A stretch of 64,000 nucleotides of DNA, taken from Cupriavidus basilensis OR16 (GTDB lineage Bacteria > Pseudomonadota > Gammaproteobacteria > Burkholderiales > Burkholderiaceae). The stretch's first letter is position 1, and each line of letters opens with the position of its first letter. Location: NCBI RefSeq assembly GCF_000243095.1, contig NZ_AHJE01000020.1, positions 1 through 64,000 on the forward strand, in the 5' to 3' direction. Shown here piece after piece: positions 1 to 10,937 of this stretch. A program made the translations under genes and the position numbers. The notes beneath the pieces are model-generated. The model was given only the letters and a program-made list of their open reading frames with translations, did not search any database and was not told the origin of the DNA.

Positions 1-72
1 TTTCTTGCCGCAAGCAGTAACCAGCGCTACTGCGGCTGCGATCGGCAGAATCTTGGCAAACGTGATTTGCAT
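1..72 (-). CDS. Lipoprotein N-terminus, partial (substrate-binding protein-like)
   Basis: Only the first 24 codons lie in the window. They read as a classic lipoprotein signal peptide: charged start (MQITFAK), hydrophobic core (ILPIAAAVALV) and a lipobox ending TAC followed by GKK, so the mature protein should begin at Cys21 and be anchored to a membrane. The ATG at 72 is preceded by AGGAG at ideal spacing. Signal peptides of this kind are common in periplasmic binding proteins of branched-chain amino-acid ABC transporters in this family, but nothing of the mature domain is visible, so that function is a guess. Confidence 0.75.
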   Translation of the reverse strand, partial: MQITFAKILPIAAAVALVTACGKK

Positions 73-182
73 GAGTGATCTCCTAGGATTCACATGATCA
101 GGGTAAACCAACGCCCCCCGGACGCCCCCCCTGAACCGCCTTAGTTTAGTTTCAATTTGAAACGCGCGAATTGTATTCCCTT

Positions 183-212
183 TTTATACGGATGCAATAT
201 GCGACGCAACAA
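183..212 (-). promoter_or_regulatory. Candidate sigma-70 promoter for the lipoprotein gene
   Basis: On the minus strand TTGTTG (212-207) and TATAAA (188-183) are separated by 18 bp, about 110 bp upstream of the lipoprotein ATG. The match is reasonable but promoter prediction by eye is weak evidence. Confidence 0.35.
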
Positions 213-241
213 CCTGAAGGATTAACCCACCAAATGAGCTA

Positions 242-277
242 GGGAATTTCCCCAATGCACGCATTGGGGCAATTCCC
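242..277. repeat. 36-bp inverted repeat
   Basis: Arms GGGAATT and AATTCCC enclose a second perfect pairing CCCCAATGC / GCATTGGGG with a minimal loop. There is no T-run on either side, so it is not an ordinary terminator. It shares the string TCCCCAAT with the inverted repeat at 447-476. Confidence 0.6.
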
Positions 278-446
278 GCTACATGGAGGCTAGCCGTTGG
301 TACTAACAAGATTCATGCCTACCGCTTGTCACAAGGCGGCTTTGCTACTCTTAAGTCACTCTCGGAGGCCACGTATTAAATAGGCATTTCATTTAATATC
401 AACTAGCTCATTCATATACAACGAACTAGTGCGCCGGCACCATAAT

Positions 447-490
447 AGGGAAATCCCCAATTACAGGGATTTCCCTTATTTGTCTTTTTG
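447..490 (+). terminator. Orphan intrinsic terminator-like hairpin
   Basis: An 11-bp perfect stem (447-457 pairs with 466-476, 8-nt loop) is followed on the plus strand by TATTTGTCTTTTT. It points along the plus strand although no plus-strand gene lies upstream in the window, so it may end a small RNA. It is equally possible that it has a structural or protein-binding role. Confidence 0.45.
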
Positions 491-660
491 AACAGACAAG
501 CATAAGGCCGTTCCTGCCAGGCTCGTGCATTACCCAAGGGATAGCAGGCAATATAGCGTGCTATATATTGGTGCAACCCTGGCGAGAGAATGGTGCGAAA
601 CGGCGTGCAACCGGCGCGAGGGAGGAGCGCCTGCCTGCCACTGGCGGCAGCGCAAAAAGC

Positions 661-684
661 AACGGCCCGCGAGAGCGGGCCGTT
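661..684. terminator. Terminator behind ispH
   Basis: A 10-bp GC-rich perfect stem (661-670 with 675-684) and GAGA tetraloop. On the minus strand it is followed by GCTTTTT, placing it about 30 bp past the ispH stop codon. It also has a short T-run on the plus side, so it may work in both directions. Confidence 0.7.
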
Positions 685-712
685 TTGCGGGACGAACAGG
701 TGGAGCAGGTGA

Positions 713-1598
713 TCAGGCTGGCGTGACCTGCTGCAGGCCGCGCGGCAAGGGGAATGACATCTTCTCCTCGATCCCGTCCAGCGCGCGTACGTTGCGCGCA
801 CCCAGAAGGTGCAGGCGCGCAACGATGGCCTGGGCCAGGGCCTCGGGGGCGGACGCGCCGGCGGTCAGGCCGATGCGGCGCTTGCCCGCGATCCATTCCG
901 GCTGGAGCTGATCGGGCGAGTCGATCATGTAGGCCGGCACGCCCAGGCGCTCCGCGAGCTCGCGCAAGCGGTTGGAGTTCGAGCTGTTGGGGCTGCCCAC
1001 CACGATCACCACCTCCACCTGGGGCGCCATGAACTTCACGGCATCCTGGCGGTTCTGCGTGGCATAGCAGATGTCCTGCTTCTTGGGCTCGCGGATCAGC
1101 GGGAAGCGCGCCTTGAGCGCAGCGACGATCTCCAGCGTTTCGTCCACCGAGAGCGTGGTCTGGGTCACGAATGCCAGGCGCCCGGGATCGGCCACATGCA
1201 GCTTGGCGACATCCTCGGAGGACTCGACCAGCAGCATGCCGCCTTCGGCCTGCCCCATGGTGCCCTCGACTTCAGGATGGCCCCTGTGCCCGATCATGAT
1301 GATCTCGCAACCCTCGGTGCGCATCTTGCCGACCTCCACATGCACCTTGGTGCGCGCTGAAGATCACGGTCGAGCCGGGTGGCACTTCCTCGAGCTCCTG
1401 CACGAAGACCGCGCCCTTGCGGCGCAGGTCTTCCACCACATAGGCGTTGTGGACGATTTCGTGGCGCACGTAGATCGGCGCGCCGTAGCGTGCAAGGGCG
1501 CGCTCGACGATCTCGATGGCTCGATCCACGCCGGCGCAAAAGCCGCGGGGCTGCGCCATCAGGATTTCGGCATCGGGGGCTGTGGTGAGTTCAGACAT
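713..1598 (-). pseudogene. ispH: 4-hydroxy-3-methylbut-2-enyl diphosphate reductase, disrupted by deletion
   Basis: IspH is the [4Fe-4S] enzyme that makes IPP and DMAPP in the last step of the MEP isoprenoid pathway. The first 83 residues are intact (cluster ligand Cys21 in [18 protein letters not shown]). At about 1350 the frame breaks. In the next frame the protein resumes at TKVHVEVGK and runs to the normal end, with [16 protein letters not shown], the third ligand region DICYATQNRQ and SNSNRL. The piece between FSAH and TK is missing, about 26 residues including the second cluster cysteine of the ATCPLVT motif. By comparison with the family this is a deletion of about 77 bp. The product as written cannot be functional. 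The ATG at 1598 was chosen because it begins the conserved region; its RBS is weak. It follows fkpB by 49 bp in the same direction. A second ispH copy elsewhere, or an assembly error, must be considered. Confidence 0.9.
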
Positions 1599-1647
1599 GC
1601 AAGGATTCGACTCAAGGGTGCTGGCGCAAGGCCGGCCGGTGGTCTGC

Positions 1648-2145
1648 TTAAAGAATGCCAATCAGTTGGACATCGAACAGGATCGTCTGTCCGGCCAGCG
1701 GGTGGTTGAAGTCGAACAGCGCCGACGTCTCGCCGATCTCCTTGAGCACGCCGGCGTACTTACCACCGCCAGGCGCATTGAACTCGACCAGGTCGCCCGG
1801 GGCGTAGTCCTCTTCGAACGAAGAGTTCTCGCGCAGCGTCGCCAGCGAAACCCGCTGCAGCAGATCGGGGTTGCGCGGGCCGAAGGCGTGCTCGGGCGCC
1901 AGCCGGTAAGTCATGCGCTCGCCCTCGGGCATGCCCAGCAGCGCCTGCTCCAGCGTAGGCGCGAACTGCCCTTGCCCCAGCAGCAGCGTGGCGGGCTTCT
2001 CCGCGAAGGTACTGACGATCTCAGTGCCGTTCTCCATGGAGATGCTGTAGTGGAGGGTCAGGAAGGAATCCGCCTGCACAGTCTTGCGGCCATCCAAGGT
2101 GCCGTCCCCGCCCATCGGGCCGGAAGCAAAAGTTTGCAAAGTCAT
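1648..2145 (-). CDS. fkpB: FKBP-type peptidyl-prolyl isomerase, SlpA-like
   Basis: A 165-residue FKBP-fold prolyl cis/trans isomerase of the SlpA/FkpB group, a cytoplasmic folding helper. The family pattern is visible: [13 protein letters not shown] strand, [19 protein letters not shown], and the C-terminal motif [15 protein letters not shown]. Length is as expected. It is the promoter-proximal partner of ispH, an association common in proteobacteria. It is divergent from radC with about 90 bp between the two starts. Start ATG at 2145; no strong Shine-Dalgarno is visible. Confidence 0.9.
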   Translation of the reverse strand: MTLQTFASGPMGGDGTLDGRKTVQADSFLTLHYSISMENGTEIVSTFAEKPATLLLGQGQFAPTLEQALLGMPEGERMTYRLAPEHAFGPRNPDLLQRVSLATLRENSSFEEDYAPGDLVEFNAPGGGKYAGVLKEIGETSALFDFNHPLAGQTILFDVQLIGIL

Positions 2146-2235
2146 AGGTGCTCAACCAGTCAACAACCCGTATTGTAAGCGACTCCAACGAGCGCCGCCT
2201 TGTCCGCGGTGCCATTGTTCCGAGGGGATCGAGCC

Positions 2236-2910
2236 ATGCGCATTACCGATTGGCCCAGCAGCGAGCGGCCACGCGAGAAGCTGCTGAGCGGCGGGGCCGC
2301 CACGCTCTCAGACGCCGAACTGCTCGCCGTGTTCCTGCGCGTGGGCGTGACGGGAAAAAGTGCTGTAGACGTCGCCCGTGAGCTGCTGAACGATTTCGGC
2401 ACGCTCAGCGGCCTGTTTGCGGCCGACGCCGGGCAGCTGGCCCGCGTCAAGGGCGTTGGCAGCGCCAAGTACGCGCAGTTGCAGGCGGCCCGCGAGCTGA
2501 CCCGGCGCGCGCTGGGCGAGCAGTTGCAACTGCCCGGGGCACTGGATTCCCCCACGGCGGTGCGCGACTTTCTGCGCCTGTCACTGTCGGGACTGGCCCA
2601 CGAAGTGTTCCTGTGCCTGTTCCTGGACGCGCGCAACCGCCTGCTCGCCAGCGAGGAGCTGTTTCGCGGCACGCTGACCCAAACCAGCGTCTATCCACGC
2701 GAAGTAGCTCGAAGGGCACTTTCGCACAATGCCGCGGCAGTCATCGTCGCGCACAACCACCCGTCGGGGAACACCACGCCCAGTGCCGCCGACCTCGCCA
2801 TGACCCGCGCACTGTCCCGCTCCCTGGCCCTGATCGACGTGCAAGTTCTTGACCATTTCATCGTCGCAGGTAGTAACATCCACTCCTTCGCCGAACACGG
2901 CCAGCTGTGA
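2236..2910 (+). CDS. radC: RadC-family MPN/JAB-domain protein
   Basis: A 224-residue RadC family protein. A helix-hairpin-helix-like segment (about residues 62-85, [17 protein letters not shown]) precedes a JAB/MPN metal-binding domain with the signature HNHPSG at 173-178 followed by the metal-ligand aspartate in SAAD. The original link of radC to DNA repair has been questioned, so the cellular role is uncertain. The start at 2236 is preferred to one 12 codons earlier because it begins the conserved MRITDWP and has GAGG upstream. Confidence 0.9.
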   Translation: MRITDWPSSERPREKLLSGGAATLSDAELLAVFLRVGVTGKSAVDVARELLNDFGTLSGLFAADAGQLARVKGVGSAKYAQLQAARELTRRALGEQLQLPGALDSPTAVRDFLRLSLSGLAHEVFLCLFLDARNRLLASEELFRGTLTQTSVYPREVARRALSHNAAAVIVAHNHPSGNTTPSAADLAMTRALSRSLALIDVQVLDHFIVAGSNIHSFAEHGQL

Positions 2911-2982
2911 TGCAAGATGCGATGCGTGTAGTGATGCGCACCGCACGGATGCACACCCCTGAACGGTAAACGAGAGAAGGCA

Positions 2983-3012
2983 TTGATTCACCAGTGCTTT
3001 CCGGTCTATAAT
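2983..3012 (+). promoter_or_regulatory. Promoter of rpmB-rpmG
   Basis: TTGATT (2983-2988), 18-bp spacer, TATAAT (3007-3012), about 100 bp before rpmB. The perfect -10 box and position in front of a ribosomal protein operon make this a credible sigma-70 promoter. Confidence 0.65.
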
Positions 3013-3110
3013 GCTCGTTTGCTGAAGTCTCAACCGCTGCAGTCCGGGCCAGCGCGCCTTTTGTTGATCTGTTGCGAACATTGTCCACGTAGAAGAGTTA
3101 GGAGTGCTTC

Positions 3111-3344
3111 ATGGCACGCGTCTGTCAAGTGACCGGGAAAGCGCCGATGGTCGGCAACAACGTTTCCCACGCAAACAACAAGACCAAGCGTCGTTTTCTG
3201 CCCAATCTGCAGAATCGCCGTTTCTTTGTTGAATCGGAAAACCGCTGGGTGAGCCTGCGCGTCTCGAACGCCGGCCTGCGCCTGATCGACAAGAAAGGCA
3301 TCGACACCGTGCTCGTGGATCTGCGCGCACGTGGCGAAGTCTAA
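3111..3344 (+). CDS. rpmB: 50S ribosomal protein L28
   Basis: A 77-residue L28, the usual length. The N-terminus [10 protein letters not shown] and the [17 protein letters not shown] segment are characteristic. It has a good RBS (TTAGGAG). It is the first gene of a two-gene operon with rpmG (13-bp gap), a standard bacterial arrangement. Intact. Confidence 0.97.
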   Translation: MARVCQVTGKAPMVGNNVSHANNKTKRRFLPNLQNRRFFVESENRWVSLRVSNAGLRLIDKKGIDTVLVDLRARGEV

Positions 3345-3357
3345 TTAGGAGCACATC

Positions 3358-3528
3358 ATGGCCAGCAAAGGCGGACGCGATAAAATCAAGTTGGAGTCGA
3401 CTGCAGGTACGGGTCACTTCTACACGACCACCAAGAACAAGCGCACGATGCCGGAAAAGATGGAGATCATGAAGTTCGATCCCGTCGCCCGCAAGCACGT
3501 GTCGTACAAGGAAACCAAGATCAAGTAA
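3358..3528 (+). CDS. rpmG: 50S ribosomal protein L33
   Basis: A 56-residue L33 starting [14 protein letters not shown] and ending SYKETKIK, preceded by TTAGGAGCACATC. It has no cysteines of the CxxC type, so it is the zinc-independent form. It is second in the rpmB-rpmG operon and followed directly by a strong terminator. Intact. Confidence 0.95.
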   Translation: MASKGGRDKIKLESTAGTGHFYTTTKNKRTMPEKMEIMKFDPVARKHVSYKETKIK

Positions 3529-3571
3529 TTGATCCTGTCTTCCTCATGCCGATCGCGCGGCATGTCGGTAG

Positions 3572-3595
3572 AAACCCCGCTTAGGCGGGGTTTTT
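3572..3595 (+). terminator. Terminator of rpmB-rpmG
   Basis: Stem AAACCCCGC / GCGGGGTTT with loop TTAG and a following T-run, 44 bp past the rpmG stop. Confidence 0.9.
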
Positions 3596-3745
3596 GCTTT
3601 TCCGGGCCGCCGATGCCGCGTTGCGCAGCCAACGCCTCTCGGCGCCTTGCCCCGCGTTGTTTGCCTACCCACGCAAGCCCGCTGGCGGTGTACACTTTCC
3701 AGCTTTCCTGCCTCCCGACCGCGTGCCGCGCGCGTCTCTCGCACC

Positions 3746-5344
<1,599 letters not shown>

Positions 5345-5361
5345 GCCTGCGCCGGATTCGC

Positions 5362-5397
5362 CATGAAAAAAGCGCGCCCAGGCGCGCTTTTTTCATG
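5362..5397. terminator. Bidirectional terminator between nadB and nadC
   Basis: A 17-bp perfect inverted repeat (5362-5378 with 5381-5397) with a GCGCGCC core, A-tract on one arm and T-tract on the other. It can terminate transcription from both convergent units. Confidence 0.92.
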
Positions 5398-5412
5398 CTC
5401 GGGCAGCCCCGA

Positions 5413-6309
5413 TTACTCGATGATGCGCAGCGAATAGTCCGTCGCGCGCACATCCTTGGTCAGCGCCCCCACCGAGATGCGGTCCACGCCCGTCTCGGCG
5501 AAAACGCGGATCGTATCGGCATTGACCCCCCCCGAGACTTCCAGCAAGGCACGCCCGGCATTGATACGCACGGCATCGCGCATCATCGTCTCGGTAAAGT
5601 TGTCGATCAGGATCGACTTCGCACCGGCCGCCAATGCTTCTTCCAGCTCGGCCAGGTTCTCCACCTCGACCTGGACCGACACGCCCGCATCCAGCGCGGC
5701 CGCAGCCTGCATGGCGGCAGTGATGCTGCCGGCCGCGGCAATGTGGTTTTCCTTGATCAGGATGCCGTCGTACAACGCCAGGCGCTGGTTGTCGCCACCA
5801 CCGACCCTGACCGCGTACTTCTGCGCCAGGCGCAGGCCAGGCAACGTCTTGCGGGTATCGAGCACGCGTGCGCTGGTGCCTTCGACGAGGTCGGCATAGC
5901 GGCGCGTGGCGGTCGCCACGCCGGACAACAGTTGCAGGAAATTCAGCGACGGACGCTCCGCGGTCAGCAGCGAGCGGGCCGGGCCAGTGATCTCGCAGAC
6001 CACCGAGTCCGGCGCCATGCGGGCGCCTTCGGCCTGCCGCCAGACCACCTGCAGCGCGGGATCGACCGCGCGCATGCATGCCTCGAACCATGGCTGGCCG
6101 CACAGCACGGCTTGCTCGCGCACGATCACGCGGGCCCGCGCTGGCTTGCCCACGGGCACCAGCAGGCCGGTCAGGTCACCGCTGCCGACATCTTCGGCAA
6201 TGGCGGCGCCAACATTGGCCAGGAGCGCCTCGGCGAGTGCCGGGCCGTAGCTGTCGAAGATGGCGTTGCGGCTCGAATTGACGGTATTCACGTTTGGATT
6301 GCTGCTCAT
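5413..6309 (-). CDS. nadC: Nicotinate-nucleotide diphosphorylase (carboxylating), quinolinate phosphoribosyltransferase
   Basis: A 298-residue enzyme that converts quinolinate and PRPP into nicotinate mononucleotide, the third step of de novo NAD synthesis. Typical blocks are present: EDVGSGDLT near the N-terminus, [45 protein letters not shown] and VEVENL, and the C-terminal SGGV and DRISVGALT. The start overlaps the nadA stop in an ATGA arrangement, indicating translational coupling. Intact. Confidence 0.95.
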   Translation of the reverse strand: MSSNPNVNTVNSSRNAIFDSYGPALAEALLANVGAAIAEDVGSGDLTGLLVPVGKPARARVIVREQAVLCGQPWFEACMRAVDPALQVVWRQAEGARMAPDSVVCEITGPARSLLTAERPSLNFLQLLSGVATATRRYADLVEGTSARVLDTRKTLPGLRLAQKYAVRVGGGDNQRLALYDGILIKENHIAAAGSITAAMQAAAALDAGVSVQVEVENLAELEEALAAGAKSILIDNFTETMMRDAVRINAGRALLEVSGGVNADTIRVFAETGVDRISVGALTKDVRATDYSLRIIE

Positions 6310-7457
6310 GCCGGACCGATTCCCTTGAACAAGGCCTGCTCGCTCGCCAGGTCTGCCTTGGGCCGCACATTGGCCTTCTGCCGTGCGGCGAAGTCAAGCA
6401 TGCGGTCAATGCAGGTCACGGCCTGGCGGCCGATGTCCGCGTCGACATGGATTTCGTTATGGCCGTTCTCAAGCACTTCGGCCAGGTTGGTCAGTGCATT
6501 CATCGCCATCCACGGGCAGTGCGCGCAGCTCTTGCAGGTCGCGCCGTTGCCGGCGGTCGGGGCTTCGATGAAATGCTTGTCGGGCGCGGCCAGGCGCATC
6601 TTGTGCAGGATGCCGTTGTCGGTGGCGACAATGAACTCGCGGGCGTCCAGTTCCTGGACCGCGGCGATCAGCTGCGATGTCGAGCCCACCACGTCGGCCT
6701 GCTCGACCACATTGGCCGGCGACTCCGGGTGCACCAGGATCTTGGCGTTGGGAAACTCGCGGCGCAGCAGGTCCAGCTCGATGCCCTTGAACTCGTCATG
6801 CACCAGGCAGGATCCCTGCCACAACAGCATGTCGGCGCCGGTCTGCTTCTGGATATAGCCGCCCAGGTGCTTGTCCGGGGCCCATAGGATCTTCTCGCCA
6901 CGCGCATGCAGGTGCTCGACGATCTTCAGGCCGATGCTGGAGGTCACCATCCAGTCGGCGCGCGCCTTCACGGCGGCGCTGGTGTTGGCATAGACCACCA
7001 CCGTGCGATCGGGATGCGCATCGCAGAACGCGGCGAATTCGTCCGACGGGCAGCCCAGGTCCAGCGAGCAGGTTGCGTCCAGGTCGGGCATCAGCACGGT
7101 CTTTTCCGGGCTGAGGATCTTGGCGGTCTCACCCATGAAGCGAACCCCCGCCACCACCAGCGTCTTGGCAGGATGATCGCGGCCGAAGCGCGCCATTTCG
7201 AGCGAGTCCGACACACAGCCGCCGGTTTCCTCGGCCAGGTCCTGCAGGTCGGAATCGACGTAATAGTGCGCAACAAGCACTGCATTACGTTGCTTCAGCA
7301 GGGTCTTGATGCGCTCTTTGAGCGCCGTGCGCTCCTGCGGCGACAGCACGGGAGGCACTTTGGCCCATGCGTGGGCGACACAGCTGCCGCCTTCGGGGGA
7401 CGCCATCGAGAGGTTCGGCTTTTCGAACTCGACGGCTTTGATCGTTTGGGGGGTCAT
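6306..7457 (-). CDS. nadA: Quinolinate synthase
   Basis: A 383-residue [4Fe-4S] enzyme that condenses iminoaspartate (from NadB) with dihydroxyacetone phosphate to give quinolinate. Cluster cysteines are visible in the blocks [21 protein letters not shown] and [10 protein letters not shown]. The start at 7457 was chosen over an upstream frame extension because AAGAGGAG lies a few bases before it. It is coupled to nadC. A terminator of the preceding desaturase gene lies upstream, so nadA-nadC forms its own unit. Confidence 0.94.
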   Translation of the reverse strand: MTPQTIKAVEFEKPNLSMASPEGGSCVAHAWAKVPPVLSPQERTALKERIKTLLKQRNAVLVAHYYVDSDLQDLAEETGGCVSDSLEMARFGRDHPAKTLVVAGVRFMGETAKILSPEKTVLMPDLDATCSLDLGCPSDEFAAFCDAHPDRTVVVYANTSAAVKARADWMVTSSIGLKIVEHLHARGEKILWAPDKHLGGYIQKQTGADMLLWQGSCLVHDEFKGIELDLLRREFPNAKILVHPESPANVVEQADVVGSTSQLIAAVQELDAREFIVATDNGILHKMRLAAPDKHFIEAPTAGNGATCKSCAHCPWMAMNALTNLAEVLENGHNEIHVDADIGRQAVTCIDRMLDFAARQKANVRPKADLASEQALFKGIGPA

Positions 7458-7539
7458 CTCCAATACTCCTCTTGGACAGCGCGCCTCGGTATCTTCCGCA
7501 TCGCTGTTGGCCCTGATATTGGGGGAGTTTAGCGAAAAC

Positions 7540-7566
7540 AAAAGCCCCGCCAGAGGCGGGGCTTTT
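7540..7566. terminator. Terminator between desaturase gene and nadA
   Basis: Stem AAAAGCCCCGCC / GGCGGGGCTTTT, loop AGA. It sits about 70 bp past the desaturase stop on the minus strand and just upstream of nadA; it is symmetric and may act both ways. Confidence 0.88.
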
Positions 7567-7633
7567 GGGCGAGCTAAATTGTATCAGGCCACGCCAGCTC
7601 GGGCATCAGCCCGCACCAGGCGCATCAGGCGCA

Positions 7634-8824
7634 TCAGGCATAACGGCGCAGGCGCAGCGAGAAATCGTGCAGTGCCTGGATGCCGCTGGCCTCCGCGCGC
7701 TGGCACCAGACCTGCAGCTGCTGCAGCAACTGTTCGCGCGTCAGGTTGGAGCGGCCCCAGATCGCGGCCAGCTCGCGGCGCATTTCCACGAAGGTATGCA
7801 GCGACTTGTTCTGCTCCACGATGCTGGCCAGTTGCTGGCGCTGCGGATCGGCCAGCTTGGCTTCTTCGCGGTGGAACCACTTGCGCGCAGGCTTGAAGCT
7901 GCTGTACTCGGCCACACGGGCTTCCTTCAGCTTTTCCAGTTCCTGCTTGTAGGCGCTCTTGACCGCCTTGGCATAGCGCGCCATCACGTCATAGCGGTTG
8001 GCAATGATGGCTTCCAGCGTGTTGTGGTCAACCGGGCGGGCATCCACCAGGCGCGCCTTGGGCGGAGTCTTCTTGACCTTGGCCAGGCCAACAGCCTGCA
8101 TGGCGCGGATGTAGCCCCAGCCGATATCGAACTCGTACCACTTGATCGAGAATTTGGCCGACGTTGGGTAGGTGTGGTGGTTGTTGTGCAGCTCTTCGCC
8201 GCCGATGATGATGCCCCACGGCGAGACATTGGTCGAAGCGTCCTCGCAATCGTAGTTGCGATAGCCCCACCAGTGGCCCAGGCCATTGATGATGCCGGCG
8301 GCGTGGATCGGGATCCACAGCATCTGCACAGCCCACACGCTCAGGCCGATCACGCCGAACAAGGCGACGTCGATGATCAGCATCAGGCCAACGCCTTGCC
8401 AGCCAAAGCGCGAGTAGACATTGCGCTCGACCCAGTCGTCAGGCGTGCCATGACCAAACTTGGTGATGGTTTCCTTGTTCTTGGACTCGGCGCGATACAG
8501 TTCCGCGCCTTCCAGCAGCACCTTGCGGATGCCGCGGGTCTGCGGGCTGTGGGGATCGTCTTCGGTCTCGCACTTGGCGTGGTGCTTGCGGTGAATGGCG
8601 GTCCACTCTTTGGTGACCATGCCGGTGGTCAGCCACAGCCAGCCACGGAAGAAATGCGAAACGATAGGGTGCAGGTCCAGCGACCGGTGCGCCATGCAGC
8701 GGTGCAGGTAGATGGTCACGCCCGCGATGGTGATGTGCGTCACCACGAGGGTGTAGATCACGATCTCCCACCAGGACCAGTTGGCGAGGCCATTAGCGGC
8801 CCAGTCAAGAATAGTGTCGAACAA
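7634..8824 (-). CDS. Membrane acyl-CoA/acyl-lipid fatty-acid desaturase
   Basis: A 396-residue membrane di-iron desaturase of the stearoyl-CoA-desaturase-like family, which introduces a double bond into saturated acyl chains and so adjusts membrane fluidity. All three histidine boxes are present: HRCMAH at 41-46, HRKHH at 78-82 and HNNHH at 213-217. Hydrophobic segments flank them (about 20-40, 55-72, 145-180). The C-terminal third is a charged, probably cytoplasmic region rich in Lys/Glu. It appears to start with TTG at 8824, with GGAG 8 bases upstream. It is a single-gene unit with its own terminator. The exact position of desaturation cannot be read from sequence. Confidence 0.88.
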   Translation of the reverse strand: MFDTILDWAANGLANWSWWEIVIYTLVVTHITIAGVTIYLHRCMAHRSLDLHPIVSHFFRGWLWLTTGMVTKEWTAIHRKHHAKCETEDDPHSPQTRGIRKVLLEGAELYRAESKNKETITKFGHGTPDDWVERNVYSRFGWQGVGLMLIIDVALFGVIGLSVWAVQMLWIPIHAAGIINGLGHWWGYRNYDCEDASTNVSPWGIIIGGEELHNNHHTYPTSAKFSIKWYEFDIGWGYIRAMQAVGLAKVKKTPPKARLVDARPVDHNTLEAIIANRYDVMARYAKAVKSAYKQELEKLKEARVAEYSSFKPARKWFHREEAKLADPQRQQLASIVEQNKSLHTFVEMRRELAAIWGRSNLTREQLLQQLQVWCQRAEASGIQALHDFSLRLRRYA

Positions 8825-9225
8825 ACTGTTCTCCGTCGATTAAACAGGGGCATTCAGTGCGGCACGACAGGGCGAGCCGCAAACAAGGTGCAGAAAAAGG
8901 ACTGCAAATTCAATGATTGCGTCATGTGGCGCCTGCCAGAAACCCCGGCACTCGCCGGAGCCCCCAAGGCATGCGCGTCTGGCGCCTTGGGCAAAACTGC
9001 TGCCTGCCGGCGGGACTGGACACGAGCCGCTGCAATCTGGCGGCTGTCTGGTGTGGGGGCGGGAGGTCGAACAAACTCACCCGAACGAAACGTGCTTTTC
9101 GAATGAACCCGCAACTACCCTGGATTCTACCGGAACCGCATCGCGCGGACATCCGCTTTTTCCCTCAGTTTGACGCTAAGCAACACGGATTGTTCCATAA
9201 GGTGGCCTAAACGCCCCGCGAACGC
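8825..9225. other. 400-bp gene-free interval
   Basis: Lies between the desaturase start and the end of the MscS-like gene, both on the minus strand. It should contain the desaturase promoter, but I see no clear -35/-10 pair. No open frame has family resemblance and I see no repeat or RNA gene. Confidence 0.5.
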
Positions 9226-10609
9226 TCAGGGTGCCGCTCCGCCGGCGGCACTTGCCAGATCGTTATATGCCTTTTGCAGCTCTTCAACAGCACCACCATG
9301 GCCGCCCATCGCCACGTTCCCCAGCACCCGCACCTCTCGCTGCGGATACGGGATCGAGATGCCATGCTCCCTGAACTTCCGCCATATCGCCCGGTTCATC
9401 GCCGATTGCACGCCCAGCTTGCCATTCTGGGGATCGGCGATATAGCCAGCCAGCTCGTATTCGATGCCATTGTCGCCGAACAGCACCAGAAATGCCGAGG
9501 GACCCGGCTGCGGCAGCAAGCGCGGAATATCCTGGGCTGCCTCGACGAGCAAGGCGAGCACCATTTCGGGATCGGCCGCGTAATCGGCCTGCACGCGTGT
9601 TGCTACGCGCACATTGGTGTTGGAGAACGAATGGTTCTGCACCGCCTGCGCCACCAGTTGCTCATTCGGCACCAGGGTTTCGCCATCGCCGTTGCGCACC
9701 ACGGTGTACCGCGTCCGGATCTGCGACACGATTCCCGTGTACTTGTCGACGGTGATCTGGTCGCCCAGCTTGACCGAGCGGTCCAGCAGGATGATGAATC
9801 CGGAGATGTAGTTGCTGGCGATCTTTTGCAAGCCCAGTCCCAGGCCAACGCCCAGCGCGCCGCCGAACACGGACAGCACGGTGAGATCGATGCCGACCAG
9901 CGACAGGCTCAGCAATAGGGACACCAGCAACAGCAGTGCCTTTGAAATCCGGCTCAGCACGACCTTCAAGTTGCTATCCAGCCCGGTCGACCGCATCAGG
10001 CGCTCTTCCAGCCATGAGCCGAACCACATTGCCACCAGCACGGTGACCAGGATCCACACCGCCGCCACCAGCGTGTCGGCCGCCCAGCGAAAAGCGGATG
10101 CTGTCCATCCAATGCATCACATCCCACAGCAATCCCAGCACATAAAGCGCCATCGCGGCCCAAACCAGCGTGGTCAGCACCTTCTCGACCAGTAGCAGCA
10201 TGCCTTTCAGCTGGCCGTTGCTGGGCATCACGCGACGAAGGATGTAGAACGCGAAATAGAGGAAGGTAATACCAGATAGGGGCACCAATGCGAGCCGTAG
10301 CACGCTGATGGACATCATGGGCTCCAGCCCGAAGCGTGCGCCCATCACCAACAGCCAGCCGAACAACGGGAACATGGCGCGCTCCAGGCTGGCCGCGGCG
10401 AAGCGCAGGGCGAAGCTCGATCCGGCGTAGCGGGCTTCGAGCCGCTTGATGACGAGCCGCGCCAGCGGCCACGCCACCGCAAGGCAAGTGGCGAGGACCA
10501 CCAACTGCCAGATGAAGCCGGGGCCACCCGCATCGCGGATCAGGTCATCGAGCATCTTGCCAAAAGCCGGATGCTCGACATGGAGTTCGTTCAGGGAAGT
10601 GGGATTCAT
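9226..10609 (-). pseudogene. MscS-family mechanosensitive ion channel, frameshifted
   Basis: Two frames together give one small-conductance mechanosensitive channel of about 460 residues. The N-terminal part (10609 to about 10090) has transmembrane helices such as FIWQLVVLATCLAVAW and ALVPLSGITFLYFAFYIL. The C-terminal part (from about 10070) has the pore-lining helix region LSVFGGALGVGLGLGLQKIASNYISG and the beta-domain LLDRSVKLGDQITV typical of MscS. The frames join in the linker after the SIRFSLGG segment, so at least one indel lies at about 10070-10110. Such channels release solutes on hypo-osmotic shock. Loss would be tolerable because bacteria carry several MscS paralogues. Confidence 0.85.
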
Positions 10610-10937
10610 GCTCTGCCGTGGCTGGCAGGGACCCCTCCGTCAAGACAGCGGTCCCTGGCAAGGTAAGCGGGAGGCACGTGCCCCGCGACCAAAAAGTCAG
10701 CCATTCTAGCCGCCCTGCCCCGCACGGCGCAGGATTGGCGCTTGACCTGCCAGGCAACCGGGCGCGCAGACCGGGCGACGCAAGCGCATTGCGTGACTGC
10801 CCGGGATGGCGGGTGGCAAAAGAAAGGGGGGGGCGGGAGGGGTGACTGGGGCCGGACGGCCCCAGCCCCGCAAAATCGCCAATCGGCCGACGCCACGGGG
10901 ATGCTTCCCCCGGCGCGGCCTCCTGCTGGCTCCGGCT
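10610..10937. other. Gene-free interval with purine-rich tract
   Basis: Lies between the MscS-like gene and rsmB. It contains a G-rich tract on the plus strand around 10821-10850, including eight consecutive G at 10826-10833. I see no gene, clear terminator or promoter. Confidence 0.45.

Larger units (their letters stand above)
73..712. other. 640-bp gene-free, locally AT-rich region
   Basis: No credible gene lies between the lipoprotein start and the end of ispH. The stretch from about 290 to 500 is clearly more AT-rich than its surroundings. It holds a candidate promoter for the lipoprotein, two related inverted repeats (242-277 and 447-476) and the terminator behind ispH (661-684). The short open frames here are arginine/cysteine-rich shadows without family resemblance. 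Confidence 0.6.

Noticed and set aside
5362..5397. The long palindrome between nadB and nadC as a possible regulator site
   Set aside because: A-tract, GC-core and T-tract are those of a bidirectional terminator between convergent genes.
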